Assembly (NCBI RefSeq): GCF_012163145.1
Contig: NZ_JAAVTX010000005.1
Location: forward strand, 372,001 to 436,000
DNA: 64,000 nucleotides
Direction of reading: 5' to 3'
Source of the DNA: Falsiroseomonas frigidaquae
Lineage (GTDB): Bacteria > Pseudomonadota > Alphaproteobacteria > Acetobacterales > Acetobacteraceae
A program made the position numbers and the translations under genes. Positions 8,487 to 17,803 of this stretch are shown here, one piece after another. How positions within the stretch are numbered: the first letter of the stretch is position 1; every line of letters begins with the position of its first letter. The notes under the pieces are model-generated. The model searched no databases. It was not told the origin of the DNA and saw only the letters and a list, made by a program, of their open reading frames with translations.

Positions 8487-10106
8487 ATGCAACTGCCGAC
8501 AGCCCTGACCCCGCTCCGCCATCCCGCCTTCCGGCTGCTCTGGTTCGCGAACCTGTGCAGCAACACCGGCATGTGGATGCAGAACACCGGGGCCGGCTGG
8601 CTGATGACCTCGCTCGCTCCCTCGCCCCTCATGGTCAGCCTGGTGCAGGTGGCGAGCCTGCTGCCGGTGTTCCTGCTGGCGCTGCCAGCCGGGGCGCTGG
8701 CGGATATCGTGGACCGACGGCGCTACCTGATCCTGGCCCAGGCGTGGATCGCCTGCGCCGGCGCGCTGCTGGCCGTGCTCGCCTGGACCGGCAATCTCGG
8801 CGCCTGGGGGTTGGTCGGGCTGACCTTCTGCATCGGCATCGGCACCGCCATGAATTCCCCGGCCTGGGCGGCGACAACGCCGGAGACGGTGCCACGCCAG
8901 GATCTGACCGGTGCCATCGTGCTGAACGGCATCGGCTTCAACCTGTCCCGCACGGTCGGGCCGGCGATCGGTGGCTTCACCGTTGCGGCGGCCGGGGCGG
9001 AGGCGACCTTCGCGCTGAACGCCCTGTCCTTCCTGGCCGTCATCGTCGCCCTGCTGGTCTGGAAGCGGGAGGCGCCGCGCGCCACCCTGCCGAAGGAGCA
9101 TTTCCTGTCCGCGATCCGCGCCGGGCTCGGCTACACCCGGGCGAGCCCGGTGCTTCGCGGGGTGATGCTGCGCGGCTTCGTCTTCTTCCTGTTCGCGGCG
9201 GCACTTTGGGGCCTGCTGCCGCTGCTGGTGCGCCAGCAGCTAGGCCTGGGCCCCGAATGGTTCGGCATCATGCTGGCGGGGATGGGCGTCGGTGCGGTGG
9301 GCGCGGGCCTTCTGCTGCCGTCGCTCCGTGGGCGACTGGACCGCGGCGGGACGGTAACCGTGGCTGCGGTCATCACCGGCGCGGCGTTGATCCTGCTGGG
9401 CCAGGCACAGCACTGGGCTGTGGCATTGCTTGCCATGCTGCTCTACGGCGTCGGCTGGCTGGCCGGGGCTTCCACCCTGCAGGCAAGCGCCCAGCTCTCC
9501 GTTCCGAGCTGGGTGCGGGCGCGGGCGATCGGGATCTACCAGCTTGTGACCTTCGGCGGCCTGACCCTGGGCGCGGGCTTCGGCGGCTACGGCGGCGAAG
9601 CCTTCGGGATCGGGCCCGCGCTGGGCCTCTCCGGGCTGTTGTGTGCGGGCGGCGGCCTGCTGGTGCGGCGCTACGCCATCGAGCCGCCGGCTGCGGAGAC
9701 CGCCGCCCTGGCAGCGGACGCGCCCGTTCCCGCCGTGCCGACGCCCGAACCTGCCGCCCCCTCCCTCGCCCAGTTGCTGAACGAGGAAAGCGGACGGGTG
9801 CTGGAGGTGGTGCGCTACCGCATCGCGGCCCGGGACCGGGCCGCCTTCCTGGCCGCGATGGCGGCCTGCCGCCAGGTGCGGCTGCGGAGCGGCGCACAGG
9901 GGTGGCGGCTGTATGAGGATGTCGCCCATCCGGACCGCTGGGTGGAATTGTGGCTGATGGACAGCTGGACCGAACATCTGCGGGAGGAAGGCCGGATGAC
10001 CGAATGGGATCGCAGCGTGCTGGCCCGCGCCGCCGCCCTGCATGGCGGCCCGGCCGCACCCGAAGCGTCGCGCTACCTGAATGTCATGCCGGGATTGCTT
10101 TCCTGA
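8487..10106 (+). CDS. MFS exporter, MFS_3 (enterobactin-exporter-like), with C-terminal soluble domain
   Basis: Major facilitator of 539 residues. The first 400 residues are twelve membrane helices with family features FRLLWFANLCSNTGMWMQNTG, the DRRRYL loop after helix 2, and SRTVGPAIGG. The last ~110 residues form a soluble tail (VVRYRIAARDRAAFLAAM to YEDVAHPDRWVELWLMDSW) resembling an antibiotic-biosynthesis-monooxygenase-like ferredoxin fold, as in many DUF894/MFS_3 members. Start chosen at MQLPTAL because family homology begins there; no strong ribosome site is seen. Substrate unknown. Confidence 0.85.
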   Translation: MQLPTALTPLRHPAFRLLWFANLCSNTGMWMQNTGAGWLMTSLAPSPLMVSLVQVASLLPVFLLALPAGALADIVDRRRYLILAQAWIACAGALLAVLAWTGNLGAWGLVGLTFCIGIGTAMNSPAWAATTPETVPRQDLTGAIVLNGIGFNLSRTVGPAIGGFTVAAAGAEATFALNALSFLAVIVALLVWKREAPRATLPKEHFLSAIRAGLGYTRASPVLRGVMLRGFVFFLFAAALWGLLPLLVRQQLGLGPEWFGIMLAGMGVGAVGAGLLLPSLRGRLDRGGTVTVAAVITGAALILLGQAQHWAVALLAMLLYGVGWLAGASTLQASAQLSVPSWVRARAIGIYQLVTFGGLTLGAGFGGYGGEAFGIGPALGLSGLLCAGGGLLVRRYAIEPPAAETAALAADAPVPAVPTPEPAAPSLAQLLNEESGRVLEVVRYRIAARDRAAFLAAMAACRQVRLRSGAQGWRLYEDVAHPDRWVELWLMDSWTEHLREEGRMTEWDRSVLARAAALHGGPAAPEASRYLNVMPGLLS

Positions 10107-10169
10107 GGGATGCAACGCGGCCGCATGTCGCTACGTTATGGCGCGACGCAACAGCAATGGAGACACCCC

Positions 10170-10664
10170 ATGGCGAAGTCCGCTCCCAAGAACCGCAACG
10201 ACCTGCAGGACAATGCGAAGGCCACCTCCATCGAGGTGCTGCAGGCCTGCCTGACTGACAGCATCGACCTCTACAACACGACGCGCCAGGCACATTGGAA
10301 CGTCAAGGGCCCGAACTTCCACGGCCTGCACCTGATGTTCGAGACGTTCTACAACACGCTTGCAACCGATATCGATGAGCTGGCGGAGCGCCTGGTGCAG
10401 CTCGGCGGCACCGCGGTCGGCGCCAGCCAGGACGTCGCCGCCAAGACCCGACTGGCGGCCTATCCGGCCGAGATCAAGCTCGGCTCCGAACATGTCGCGG
10501 CGCTGACCGACCGTTATGCCGCCCTGGCGAAGTCAGTGCGCGAAGGCATCGACGACACCGACGAGGCGGGGGACGCCGATACGGCGGACATCCTGACCGG
10601 CGTTTCGAAGAATCTCGACAAGGCGCTGTGGATGCTCGAGGCCTCCGGCACCACCGACCGCTGA
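10170..10664 (+). CDS. dps: Dps family DNA-protecting ferritin
   Basis: Stationary-phase/stress mini-ferritin, 164 residues, forming a 12-mer that oxidises and stores iron and shields DNA. Ferroxidase ligands sit in QAHWNVKGPNFHGLH (His about 42) and TDIDELAERL (Asp/Glu about 67-71). The N-terminus MAKSAPKNRNDLQ is basic, as in DNA-binding Dps proteins. GGAG lies 7 bases before the ATG; an upstream in-frame ATG at 10110 lacks such a site. Transcribed alone. Confidence 0.93.
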   Translation: MAKSAPKNRNDLQDNAKATSIEVLQACLTDSIDLYNTTRQAHWNVKGPNFHGLHLMFETFYNTLATDIDELAERLVQLGGTAVGASQDVAAKTRLAAYPAEIKLGSEHVAALTDRYAALAKSVREGIDDTDEAGDADTADILTGVSKNLDKALWMLEASGTTDR

Positions 10665-10683
10665 GGCGGAAATCGCCGCACGG

Positions 10684-10705
10684 CCAAGCGCCGCCGGCGC
10701 TTTGG
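10684..10705 (+). terminator. possible hairpin terminator after dps
   Basis: A GC-rich stem CCAAGCGCC / GGCGCTTTGG with a 3-base loop and one bulged base lies 20 bases past the dps stop. There is no clean T-run after it, so the call is weak. Confidence 0.35.
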
Positions 10706-10758
10706 TTGTGCGGCGCGCCTTCGGCCGCTATCTTCCGGCCGGATTTCGAGAACACAGC

Positions 10759-12771
10759 ATGAACGACCTGTTCAAGGCCAGCCGCGCCCCTAAGCCGCCG
10801 GCGAAGGCGGCTGCGGCCGTGACACCCGCTGCGGCTCCCTCTGAGTATTCTGCGAAGGACATCGAGGTCCTTGAGGGGCTGGAGCCGGTGCGCCGGCGGC
10901 CGGGCATGTATATTGGCGGCACCGACGAAAACGCCCTGCACCACCTGGCATCCGAGATCCTGGACAACGCCATGGACGAGGCGGTGGCCGGGCACGCGGA
11001 CCGCATCGACGTCACCCTCGAGGCCGGCAACTGGTTGACGGTGCGCGACAATGGCCGTGGCATTCCGGTTGACCCGCATCCGCGCTTCCCGAAGCTCTCG
11101 GCGCTGGAGGTGATCCTCACCACCCTGCACTCAGGCGGCAAGTTTTCCGGCAAGGCCTATGAGACCTCGGGCGGTCTGCATGGCGTCGGCTCCTCCGTGG
11201 TGAATGCGCTGGCGGAGCGGCTGGAGGTGGAGGTGGCGCGCGACCGTACCCTGTTCGCCCACGCCTTCGAGCGCGGCAAGCCGATGCAGAAGCTGAAGAC
11301 CGTCGGGCCGGTGCACAATCGGCGCGGAACGCAGATTCGCTTCAAGCCGGACCAGGAGATCTTCGGCAATCAGGCCTTCAGCCCTGCCCGTCTGCACCGG
11401 CTATGCCGATCCAAGGCCTATCTGTTCCGCGGCGTGGAAATCCGATGGGCCTGCGACGCGGAACTGGTCGCGGGGACGGAGACGCCGGCCCAGGCGGTGC
11501 TGCACTTCCCGGGCGGTCTTTCCGACTTCCTTGCTGCCTCCACCGAAGGACGCAGCCCTGTCGTCTCGAGCCCCTGGGCCGGCGAGGCAACCTTTCCCGA
11601 GGGGGCGGGCCGTGTGGAATGGGCGGTGACCTGGCTGGAGCAGGGCGATGGCTTCCTATCCACCTACGCCAACACCATCCCGACCCCGCAGGGCGGCACG
11701 CATGAGGCCGGGCTTCGCGCCGCCCTGGTGAAGGGCCTGCGCGCCTATGGCGAGTTGAAGAAGGAGCGGCGGGCGGCGAATGTCACGGCGGAGGATCTGC
11801 TCGGCGGCTTGGCCGGCATGCTCTCCGTTTTCGTGCGCGACCCACAATTCCAAGGCCAGACCAAGGACCGCCTGACCAGCCAGGACGCGGCGCGGCTGGT
11901 TGAAGCGGCGCTACGCGACAATTTTGACCATTGGCTGGCAGGTGATCCCGGGCGCGCGGACAATCTGCTGGCCTGGTGCATCGAGCGCGCAGAGGATCGC
12001 ATCCGTCGGCGCGAGCAGAAGGAGACGCCGCGGAAATCGGCCACCCGCAAGCTGCGCCTGCCGGGCAAACTCGCGGACTGTTCCCGTGAAGGCGTGGATG
12101 GAACCGAGCTGTTCCTCGTGGAAGGCGATTCGGCCGGCGGCTCCGCCAAGCAGGCGCGGGACCGGGAGACGCAGGCAGTGCTGCCGCTGCGCGGCAAGAT
12201 CCTCAACGTCGCCAGCGCCAGCGCCGACAAGCTGCGGCAGAACCAGGAACTGCGCGACCTGATCGAGGCGCTGGGCTGCGGCGCCGGCGACCGGTTCGAG
12301 ATCGGCCGGCTGCGCTATGGCCGCATTGTCATCATGACGGACGCCGATGTGGATGGCGCGCATATCGCCGCGCTGCTGATGACCTTCTTCTACAAGGAAT
12401 TGCCGGAGCTGGTGCGCCAGGGCCGCCTGTTCCTGGCTCAGCCACCGCTGTTCAGGCTGCAGGCACAGGGCAAGACGGTCTATGCCCGCGATGACGCGGA
12501 TCGCGAGCGACTGCTCAAGAAGGAATTCAAGGCCAACCAGAAGGTCGATGTCAGCCGGTTCAAGGGTCTCGGGGAGATGCCGCCGGCCTCCCTGAAGGAG
12601 ACGACGATGGACCCGAAGCGCCGCACGCTTCTCCGCGTGGTGCTGCCAACGTCGCAGATTGCGGAGACGTCGAACCTGATCGAGGCGCTGATGGGTCGCC
12701 GCCCGGAGTTGCGCTTCCGCTTCATCCAGGACAATGCGGCAAAACTGGATGAGGAGGCGGTGGACGCCTGA
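10759..12771 (+). CDS. parE: DNA topoisomerase IV subunit B
   Basis: ATPase subunit of topoisomerase IV, 670 residues, which decatenates daughter chromosomes together with ParC (not in the window). The GHKL ATPase domain shows EILDNAMDEAVAG, DNGRGIPV and GGLHGVGSSVVNALA. The TOPRIM domain shows LVEGDSAGGSAKQ and the metal-binding MTDADVDGAHIAALL. The C-terminal motif RFKGLGEMPPASLKETTMDP is typical of ParE. The start is the ATG before NDLFKAS; the first ~40 residues are an Ala/Pro-rich extension. Confidence 0.95.
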   Translation: MNDLFKASRAPKPPAKAAAAVTPAAAPSEYSAKDIEVLEGLEPVRRRPGMYIGGTDENALHHLASEILDNAMDEAVAGHADRIDVTLEAGNWLTVRDNGRGIPVDPHPRFPKLSALEVILTTLHSGGKFSGKAYETSGGLHGVGSSVVNALAERLEVEVARDRTLFAHAFERGKPMQKLKTVGPVHNRRGTQIRFKPDQEIFGNQAFSPARLHRLCRSKAYLFRGVEIRWACDAELVAGTETPAQAVLHFPGGLSDFLAASTEGRSPVVSSPWAGEATFPEGAGRVEWAVTWLEQGDGFLSTYANTIPTPQGGTHEAGLRAALVKGLRAYGELKKERRAANVTAEDLLGGLAGMLSVFVRDPQFQGQTKDRLTSQDAARLVEAALRDNFDHWLAGDPGRADNLLAWCIERAEDRIRRREQKETPRKSATRKLRLPGKLADCSREGVDGTELFLVEGDSAGGSAKQARDRETQAVLPLRGKILNVASASADKLRQNQELRDLIEALGCGAGDRFEIGRLRYGRIVIMTDADVDGAHIAALLMTFFYKELPELVRQGRLFLAQPPLFRLQAQGKTVYARDDADRERLLKKEFKANQKVDVSRFKGLGEMPPASLKETTMDPKRRTLLRVVLPTSQIAETSNLIEALMGRRPELRFRFIQDNAAKLDEEAVDA

Positions 12772-12808
12772 CGGGCCGCACCGCCTCCTCAACCAGCGCT
12801 TCTACCCA

Positions 12809-12848
12809 CGCGCCGCTTGCGCGTTTTCACCCGCGCGCCGCTTGCGCG
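12809..12848. repeat. 15-bp direct repeat pair
   Basis: CGCGCCGCTTGCGCG occurs at 12809-12823 and again at 12834-12848. The second copy encodes the final residues of the lipoprotein on the minus strand; the first lies beyond its stop. It looks like a short local duplication. Confidence 0.6.
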
Positions 12849-13435
12849 ATGCCGACCACGAATGGCTGCGGGTCGACCGGTCGGACCTGCCGCGCCGGTG
12901 ATGTGACCTGCACCTTCAGGAAGCGTCCCGCCGCCTCGCCGAGGCACAGCAAGGTCTGCAGCTGGGTGCGGCCATAGGTGCCGCTCAACTCGATGCACTG
13001 CAGCGGCGCCTGGCCAGGGATGGGGAGCACGGAGCGGACGCCCTCGGTGAACTCCTGGCTGGTGCGCCCTTCCGCCACCGCCATCGCATCCCGCACCGCC
13101 TGGAGGAACTCGCCCTGGATGGTGCTGGAGGTGATGTCGGACGGCACCAGGCGCTGGCCGCGATCATAAAGGCTGACGGTGGAAACCGCGCTGCGGGCCG
13201 GGCCAGCGTAATCCACGGCGACCCCGAAACCCGGCCGCTCGCGTTCATGCCAGTTGGTTTCGCCGCGGGTGAAGTCCGCGACGCTTTGCGGCAGGCGGCT
13301 TGCCGCCTGCTCAAGGCTCGGCCGGTCACCCGGCCGGCCTGTCGTCGAAAGCCCGGCGCCGCCCGGCGCCTCGGCGCAGCCCGCGATCAATCCGATCAGC
13401 AGGGCGCCGAGTACCGGAACCGCGCGCCGCCTCAT
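12827..13435 (-). CDS. putative lipoprotein of unknown function
   Basis: 202 residues with a lipoprotein signal: basic MRRR, hydrophobic stretch, lipobox LIAGC, so probably anchored at the outer side of a membrane. The mature part is soluble, with a mid-region TVSLYDRGQRLVPSD and two cysteines in PLQCIELSGTYG and TLLCLGEAAG that may pair. No family was recognised. Its ATG overlaps the TerC gene stop (ATGA), so the two are co-translated. The context gives no specific role. Confidence 0.7.
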   Translation of the reverse strand: MRRRAVPVLGALLIGLIAGCAEAPGGAGLSTTGRPGDRPSLEQAASRLPQSVADFTRGETNWHERERPGFGVAVDYAGPARSAVSTVSLYDRGQRLVPSDITSSTIQGEFLQAVRDAMAVAEGRTSQEFTEGVRSVLPIPGQAPLQCIELSGTYGRTQLQTLLCLGEAAGRFLKVQVTSPARQVRPVDPQPFVVGIAQAARG

Positions 13436-14226
13436 TCGCGGCTCCGGCGCGCCACGTGCCGGGTGAGGTCCACCATGAGGGTGGCGACCACGGCAAGCAC
13501 CGCGACATGCATGACGGTCGCCAGCACCCAAAGGCTGACCGGGAAGACGCCCGGAAGCGCCATCCAGCCCAGCGGCAGGAACAGGTAGCCGTAGGCCTGC
13601 GGCACATTCTCGGCCACCTGGTGGGTGCCCTCGAAGATCATGTTGATGGCGACGTAGAGAATGACGAGCAGGCCGACCCAGGCGATCCAGCGATGCTTGT
13701 CCAGCAGGCGAGCGATCAGCGTCGCGGCGACACCCATCAGCACGACCGAGAAGGCCAGGCCGATGATCATGATGTAGGGATGGTCCTTGGCCGCACCGGC
13801 AACCGCCAGCACGTTGTCCAGGCTCATCGACACGTCGGCCACCAGGATCTGAATGATCGCCTGCTTCAGCGTCTTGCGCGGCGGGCCCGAGCCCTCCTCG
13901 CCCTCAAGCGCCTCGACGCCCTCGGTCTCATGCGAGCCGCCATGGCGAAGCTCGCGGTACATCTTCCAGCAGACCCAGAGCAGCAGGACGCCGCCGGCCA
14001 GCACGATGCCGACGATCGAGAGCAGCTGCACGGTGATGGAAGCGAAGGCGATGCGCATGACCGTGGCGGCAATGATGCCCCAGAAGATCGCCTTGCGACG
14101 CTGGTCGGCCGGCAGACCCGCGGCCGCCATGCCAACGACGATGGCATTATCGCCCGCCAGGACGATGTCGATGAACAGAACCTGTCCGAGGGCGACGAGC
14201 TCCGGCCCGTATGAAGAAAAATCCAT
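13432..14226 (-). CDS. TerC family membrane protein
   Basis: 264-residue integral membrane protein of the TerC superfamily, which is linked to tellurite resistance and, for several members, Mn2+/metal export. Two repeated acidic helices carry the family motif: VLFIDIVLAGDNAIVVGMA near the N-terminus and ILVADVSMSLDNVLAVAGAA near residue 140, where Asp/Asn pairs would bind metal in the membrane. The loop between the halves is acidic and Glu/Gly rich. It heads a two-gene unit with the lipoprotein. The start is the ATG before DFSSYGPEL. Confidence 0.9.
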   Translation of the reverse strand: MDFSSYGPELVALGQVLFIDIVLAGDNAIVVGMAAAGLPADQRRKAIFWGIIAATVMRIAFASITVQLLSIVGIVLAGGVLLLWVCWKMYRELRHGGSHETEGVEALEGEEGSGPPRKTLKQAIIQILVADVSMSLDNVLAVAGAAKDHPYIMIIGLAFSVVLMGVAATLIARLLDKHRWIAWVGLLVILYVAINMIFEGTHQVAENVPQAYGYLFLPLGWMALPGVFPVSLWVLATVMHVAVLAVVATLMVDLTRHVARRSRE

Positions 14227-14258
14227 GTCTCGGTGCATCCATCCCGCTTGCGGCCGCG

Positions 14259-14289
14259 CTAATGCCATGCGGAGCGGGAGACTTGTCAA
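14259..14289 (-). promoter_or_regulatory. candidate sigma-70 promoter of terC
   Basis: On the minus strand a perfect TTGACA (14284-14289) lies about 60 bases upstream of the TerC ATG, with a poor AT-bearing -10 candidate (CATTAG region) 18-20 bases on. The -35 is convincing; the -10 is not. Confidence 0.4.
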
Positions 14290-14344
14290 CCGCCTGCTCG
14301 CCGCGCCATGACACATGCACCCAATCGCGCATGGAATTCGGTCA

Positions 14345-15676
14345 ATGGTCCCCCGCTACAGCCGGCCCGAGATGGTCGCCATCTGGTCGCCGGAGACCCG
14401 CTTCCGGATCTGGTTCGAGATCGAAGCCCTGGCGGCGGAAGCCATGGCGGAGCTTGGCACCATCCCCGCCGGTGCCGCCGAGGCCATCCGGCGTGGCGGC
14501 GCGGCGAAGGTCGCCGATATTACCGCCGCCGACCTGGAACGCATTGACGCGATTGAGCGGGAAACGCGGCACGACGTCATCGCCTTCCTCACCTGGCTTG
14601 GCGAAGGCATTGGGCCAGAGGCGCGATTCGTCCACCAGGGCATGACCAGCAGCGACGTGCTCGATACCTGCCTGGCGGTGCAGATGACCCGGGCGGCGGA
14701 CCTGCTGATCGCCGATGTCGATGCACTGCTGGAAGCGCTGCGTGCGCGGGCGGAGGAATTCCGCCACACCCCCACCATCGGCCGCTCGCACGGCATCCAT
14801 GCCGAGCCCACCACCTTCGGCCTGAAGCTGCTCGGCCACCTGGCGGAGTTCCAGCGGCACCGCGCCCGGCTGGTCACAGCCCGCGCCGAGGTTGCCACCT
14901 GCGCCATCAGCGGGCCGGTGGGCACCTTCGCCAGCGTCGATCCGCGGGTCGAGGCGCATGTCGCGGCCCGGCTCGGCCTGGCGGTCGAGCCGGTTTCGAC
15001 CCAGGTGATCCCGCGCGATCGCCACGCCGCTTTCTTTTGCACCCTCGCCGTGGTGGCGAGCGGCGTCGAAAGGCTGGCGACCGAGGTGCGCCACCTACAG
15101 CGGAGCGAGGTGCGCGAGGCGGAGGAATTCTTCCACGCCGGCCAGAAGGGCAGCAGTTCCATGCCCCACAAGCGTAACCCGGTGCTGAGCGAGAACCTCA
15201 CCGGCCTAGCGCGTCTGGTGCGCGGCTACGCCATGCCGGCGCTGGAGAACGTGACCCTCTGGCATGAGCGCGACATCAGCCACAGCAGCGTGGAGCGGGT
15301 GATCGCCCCCGACGCGACCATCACCCTGGACTTCGCGCTGATGCGCCTGACCGGCATGATGGCCAAGCTGACAGTATACCCCGAACGCATGGCGGAGAAC
15401 CTGGCGGGCCTCGGCGGCGTCGTGCATAGCCAGAAGGTGCTGCTCGCGCTGACCCAGGCCGGGCTGAGCCGCGAGGCGGCCTACGCCGCGGTCCAGCGCG
15501 CGGCCATGGCCACCTGGCGGGCGCTGGGCAAGCCGGACGCCAAGGACTTCCGGAGCAACCTGCTGGCAGATCCGGAGGTTTCCAGCTGCATGGATGCATC
15601 GGCGCTGGAGGCGGCGATGGACCCGCAGCGGGACTTCATCCATGTGGACAACACTTTCGCCCGCGTCCTTGGATAG
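14345..15676 (+). CDS. purB: adenylosuccinate lyase
   Basis: Cleaves adenylosuccinate to AMP and SAICAR to AICAR, giving fumarate, in purine synthesis. 443 residues, usual length. Signature regions of the fumarase/aspartase superfamily: HQGMTSSDVLDT, GRSHGIHAEPTTFG (catalytic His), and the C3 loop GSSSMPHKRNPVLSEN near residue 275. The ATG at 14345 fits the family N-terminus MVPRYSRPEMVAIWS; a longer start at 14315 is not needed. The remaining purine genes follow about 1.4 kb downstream on the same strand. Confidence 0.96.
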   Translation: MVPRYSRPEMVAIWSPETRFRIWFEIEALAAEAMAELGTIPAGAAEAIRRGGAAKVADITAADLERIDAIERETRHDVIAFLTWLGEGIGPEARFVHQGMTSSDVLDTCLAVQMTRAADLLIADVDALLEALRARAEEFRHTPTIGRSHGIHAEPTTFGLKLLGHLAEFQRHRARLVTARAEVATCAISGPVGTFASVDPRVEAHVAARLGLAVEPVSTQVIPRDRHAAFFCTLAVVASGVERLATEVRHLQRSEVREAEEFFHAGQKGSSSMPHKRNPVLSENLTGLARLVRGYAMPALENVTLWHERDISHSSVERVIAPDATITLDFALMRLTGMMAKLTVYPERMAENLAGLGGVVHSQKVLLALTQAGLSREAAYAAVQRAAMATWRALGKPDAKDFRSNLLADPEVSSCMDASALEAAMDPQRDFIHVDNTFARVLG

Positions 15677-15775
15677 GCGTAGTGGTCACGCGGGTGTCAT
15701 CGCGCAAGCCAGAGACTGCCCAGGTACCGCCACAAGGGGAGCCTAGATAAGGCTCGACGAAAGGGAGGTTGCATG

Positions 15776-16111
15776 ATGGGTTTCCGCGCCCTGCTTATTC
15801 CCATGGCTGTCGGTGCAGTCTTGCTTCTGGCAGGAGAACCGGCACCCGCTGCGGCGGAGGTAATGGCGCAGGCCAAGCTGGATGCGCCGCTCCTTCTTGT
15901 CGACGGGCGGCATCGCGGCCGGGGCTACGGTCACCGTCATTGGCGCGGCCCGCCGCCACGCCACTATGCGCCGCGCCCTCGACACTACAGGCCGCCCCCG
16001 GTCTACTATGCGCCGCCGCCCGTGTATTACGCGCCTCCGCCGCGCTACTACAGGCCGCCGCCTCGGTACTATAGCCCGCCGCCGGGGGTGGGGCTTTACT
16101 TCCGCTTTTGA
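15776..16111 (+). CDS. small secreted Pro/Tyr-rich repeat protein
   Basis: 111 residues with a signal peptide (MGFRALLIPMAVGAVLLLAG, Ala-rich cleavage region). The mature part is basic, then low complexity: HRGRGYGHRHWRGPPPRHY followed by tandem PPPVYYAPPP-like units to the end, closing in GVGLYFRF. A strong GGGAGG at 15763-15768 is spaced 7 bases from this ATG (an adjacent ATG at 15773 is also in frame). Function unknown; such proteins are common in the alphaproteobacterial envelope. A second one lies at 30007-30372. Confidence 0.75.
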   Translation: MGFRALLIPMAVGAVLLLAGEPAPAAAEVMAQAKLDAPLLLVDGRHRGRGYGHRHWRGPPPRHYAPRPRHYRPPPVYYAPPPVYYAPPPRYYRPPPRYYSPPPGVGLYFRF

Positions 16112-16141
16112 TGGAACGACCAGACCCTTGTGCGCTGCCCC

Positions 16142-16882
16142 GTGTGCACGGTGATCATCTTGCGGCGCCCAGGCCATACCTGGCCGCTGCTCATCGCCGC
16201 GAACCGCGACGAAAGATTGGATCGGCCCTGGCTGCCGCCGGCCGCGCACTGGGCTGACCAGCCCGGCATCGTCGGCGGGCTGGATACCATGGCGGGCGGT
16301 ACCTGGCTGGCCCTGGGAAACAGCGTCGCCTGTGCCGTTCTCAACCGCCCCGGAAGCCTGGGCCCAGCCGCAGGCAAAGCCTCGCGCGGTTCGCTTCCGA
16401 TCCGCGCGGCAGGGGCATCCAACGCCGCCGAGGCTGCGACGGCCATTGCCGCCCTGGATTCGGCGGCCTGGCGCCCCTTCAACCTGGTGATCTCGGATTC
16501 CAGATCGGCCTTCTTCCTGCGCGGCACGGGGATGGGGCACCCGGCAGTGGTCGAACTCGGCGCCGGCCTGACCATGGTGACGGCGCACGACCCCAATGAT
16601 CCAACCAGTCCGCGCATTCGCCGGCACCTGCCACGCTTTGAAGCCAGCCCGCCACCCGATCCGGAACGGGGCGACTGGACGGCCTGGGAGTCGTTGCTGG
16701 CCGATTCAGACCATGGCGAGGCGGGTATCGCGGAGGCGCTGCGGATACCGCCCGTGCAGGGGTTCGGCACGGTTTGCGCCAGCCTCATCGCGTTCGGGGC
16801 CGCCGGCGCACGTCTTTGGCGCTTCTGCCCGGCCCCGCCCGGCAGCGCACCCTACGAGGACGTTGCACTTCCCCCGGCCTGA
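16142..16882 (+). CDS. NRDE/TANGO2 family protein
   Basis: 246 residues. The family (DUF833, NRDE motif) begins Met-Cys-Thr with Cys2 as a potential N-terminal nucleophile. Here the GTG at 16142 gives M-C-T-V-I-I-L-R-R-P followed by PLLIAANRDERLDRPW, so this start is preferred over the upstream GTG at 16130, which would bury the Cys. Other family pieces: GGLDTMAGGTWLALG and ACAVLNRPGS. Eukaryotic TANGO2 affects haem and lipid handling; the bacterial biochemical role is unknown. It lies between purB and purC but shows no link to purine synthesis. Confidence 0.83.
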   Translation: MCTVIILRRPGHTWPLLIAANRDERLDRPWLPPAAHWADQPGIVGGLDTMAGGTWLALGNSVACAVLNRPGSLGPAAGKASRGSLPIRAAGASNAAEAATAIAALDSAAWRPFNLVISDSRSAFFLRGTGMGHPAVVELGAGLTMVTAHDPNDPTSPRIRRHLPRFEASPPPDPERGDWTAWESLLADSDHGEAGIAEALRIPPVQGFGTVCASLIAFGAAGARLWRFCPAPPGSAPYEDVALPPA

Positions 16883-17038
16883 TACCCTCATCTGATCCAG
16901 GCGCAACACGGACCCTCCGCCGTGACGTGGCGGTTCGCGGCCCGCCCTGCTATAGCACCGGCAGATACCGGGCCGCCGCGGCCTGTCGTCCTGCGCGCCC
17001 GCTCCATGGGCGCGCGGCAGTCGAGGAGTTTCAGCACC

Positions 17039-17803
17039 ATGGCGCGCCGCCGTCAGCTCTACGAGGGCAAGGCCAAGATCCTGTTCGAGGGCCCTGAACC
17101 GGGCACCCTGGTGCAGTACTTCAAGGACGACGCCACCGCCTTCAACGCGCAGAAGAAGGGCACGATCACCGGCAAGGGCGTGCTCAACAACCGCATCAGC
17201 GAATACCTGATGATGAAGCTGGCGGAGATCGGCATCCCGACCCACTTCATCCGCCGGTTGAACATGCGCGAGCAGCTGATCCGGGAGGTGGAGATCATTC
17301 CCCTCGAGATCGTCATCCGCAACGTTGCCGCCGGCAGCCTGGCGACACGGCTCGGGATCCAGGAAGGTACGCGGCTGCCGCGCTCCATTCTTGAGTATTA
17401 TTACAAGAACGACGCCCTCGGCGATCCGATGGTGTCCGAGGAACATATCACCTGCTTCGGCTGGGCTGCGACCCAGGACCTGGACGACATGGTCGCCCTG
17501 GCGCTGCGCGTGAACGACTTCCTGACTGGCCTGTTCCTCGGCGTCGGCATCACCCTCGTCGACTTCAAGCTGGAATTCGGCCGCCTCTACGAGAATGACG
17601 AGATGCGGATCGTCCTGGCCGATGAGATCAGCCCGGATAATTGCCGCCTGTGGGACGTCCACACGGGTGAGAAGATGGACAAGGACCGCTTCCGCCGCGA
17701 CCTCGGCAAGGTCGAGGAAGGCTACCAGGAAGTCGCCAAGCGCCTCGGTATCCTGCCCGAGGCCGGCGTGCGGGACATGAAGGGTCCGGAGACGGTGCAA
17801 TGA
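17039..17803 (+). CDS. purC: SAICAR synthetase
   Basis: Joins aspartate to CAIR in purine synthesis, using ATP. 254 residues. Signatures: [18 protein letters not shown] at the start, [14 protein letters not shown], the substrate loop [16 protein letters not shown], and LVDFKLEFG then [12 protein letters not shown] for metal and nucleotide. The open frame extends upstream but family homology begins at this ATG. The stop overlaps the purS start (ATGA), so the two are translationally coupled. Confidence 0.96.
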   Translation: MARRRQLYEGKAKILFEGPEPGTLVQYFKDDATAFNAQKKGTITGKGVLNNRISEYLMMKLAEIGIPTHFIRRLNMREQLIREVEIIPLEIVIRNVAAGSLATRLGIQEGTRLPRSILEYYYKNDALGDPMVSEEHITCFGWAATQDLDDMVALALRVNDFLTGLFLGVGITLVDFKLEFGRLYENDEMRIVLADEISPDNCRLWDVHTGEKMDKDRFRRDLGKVEEGYQEVAKRLGILPEAGVRDMKGPETVQ

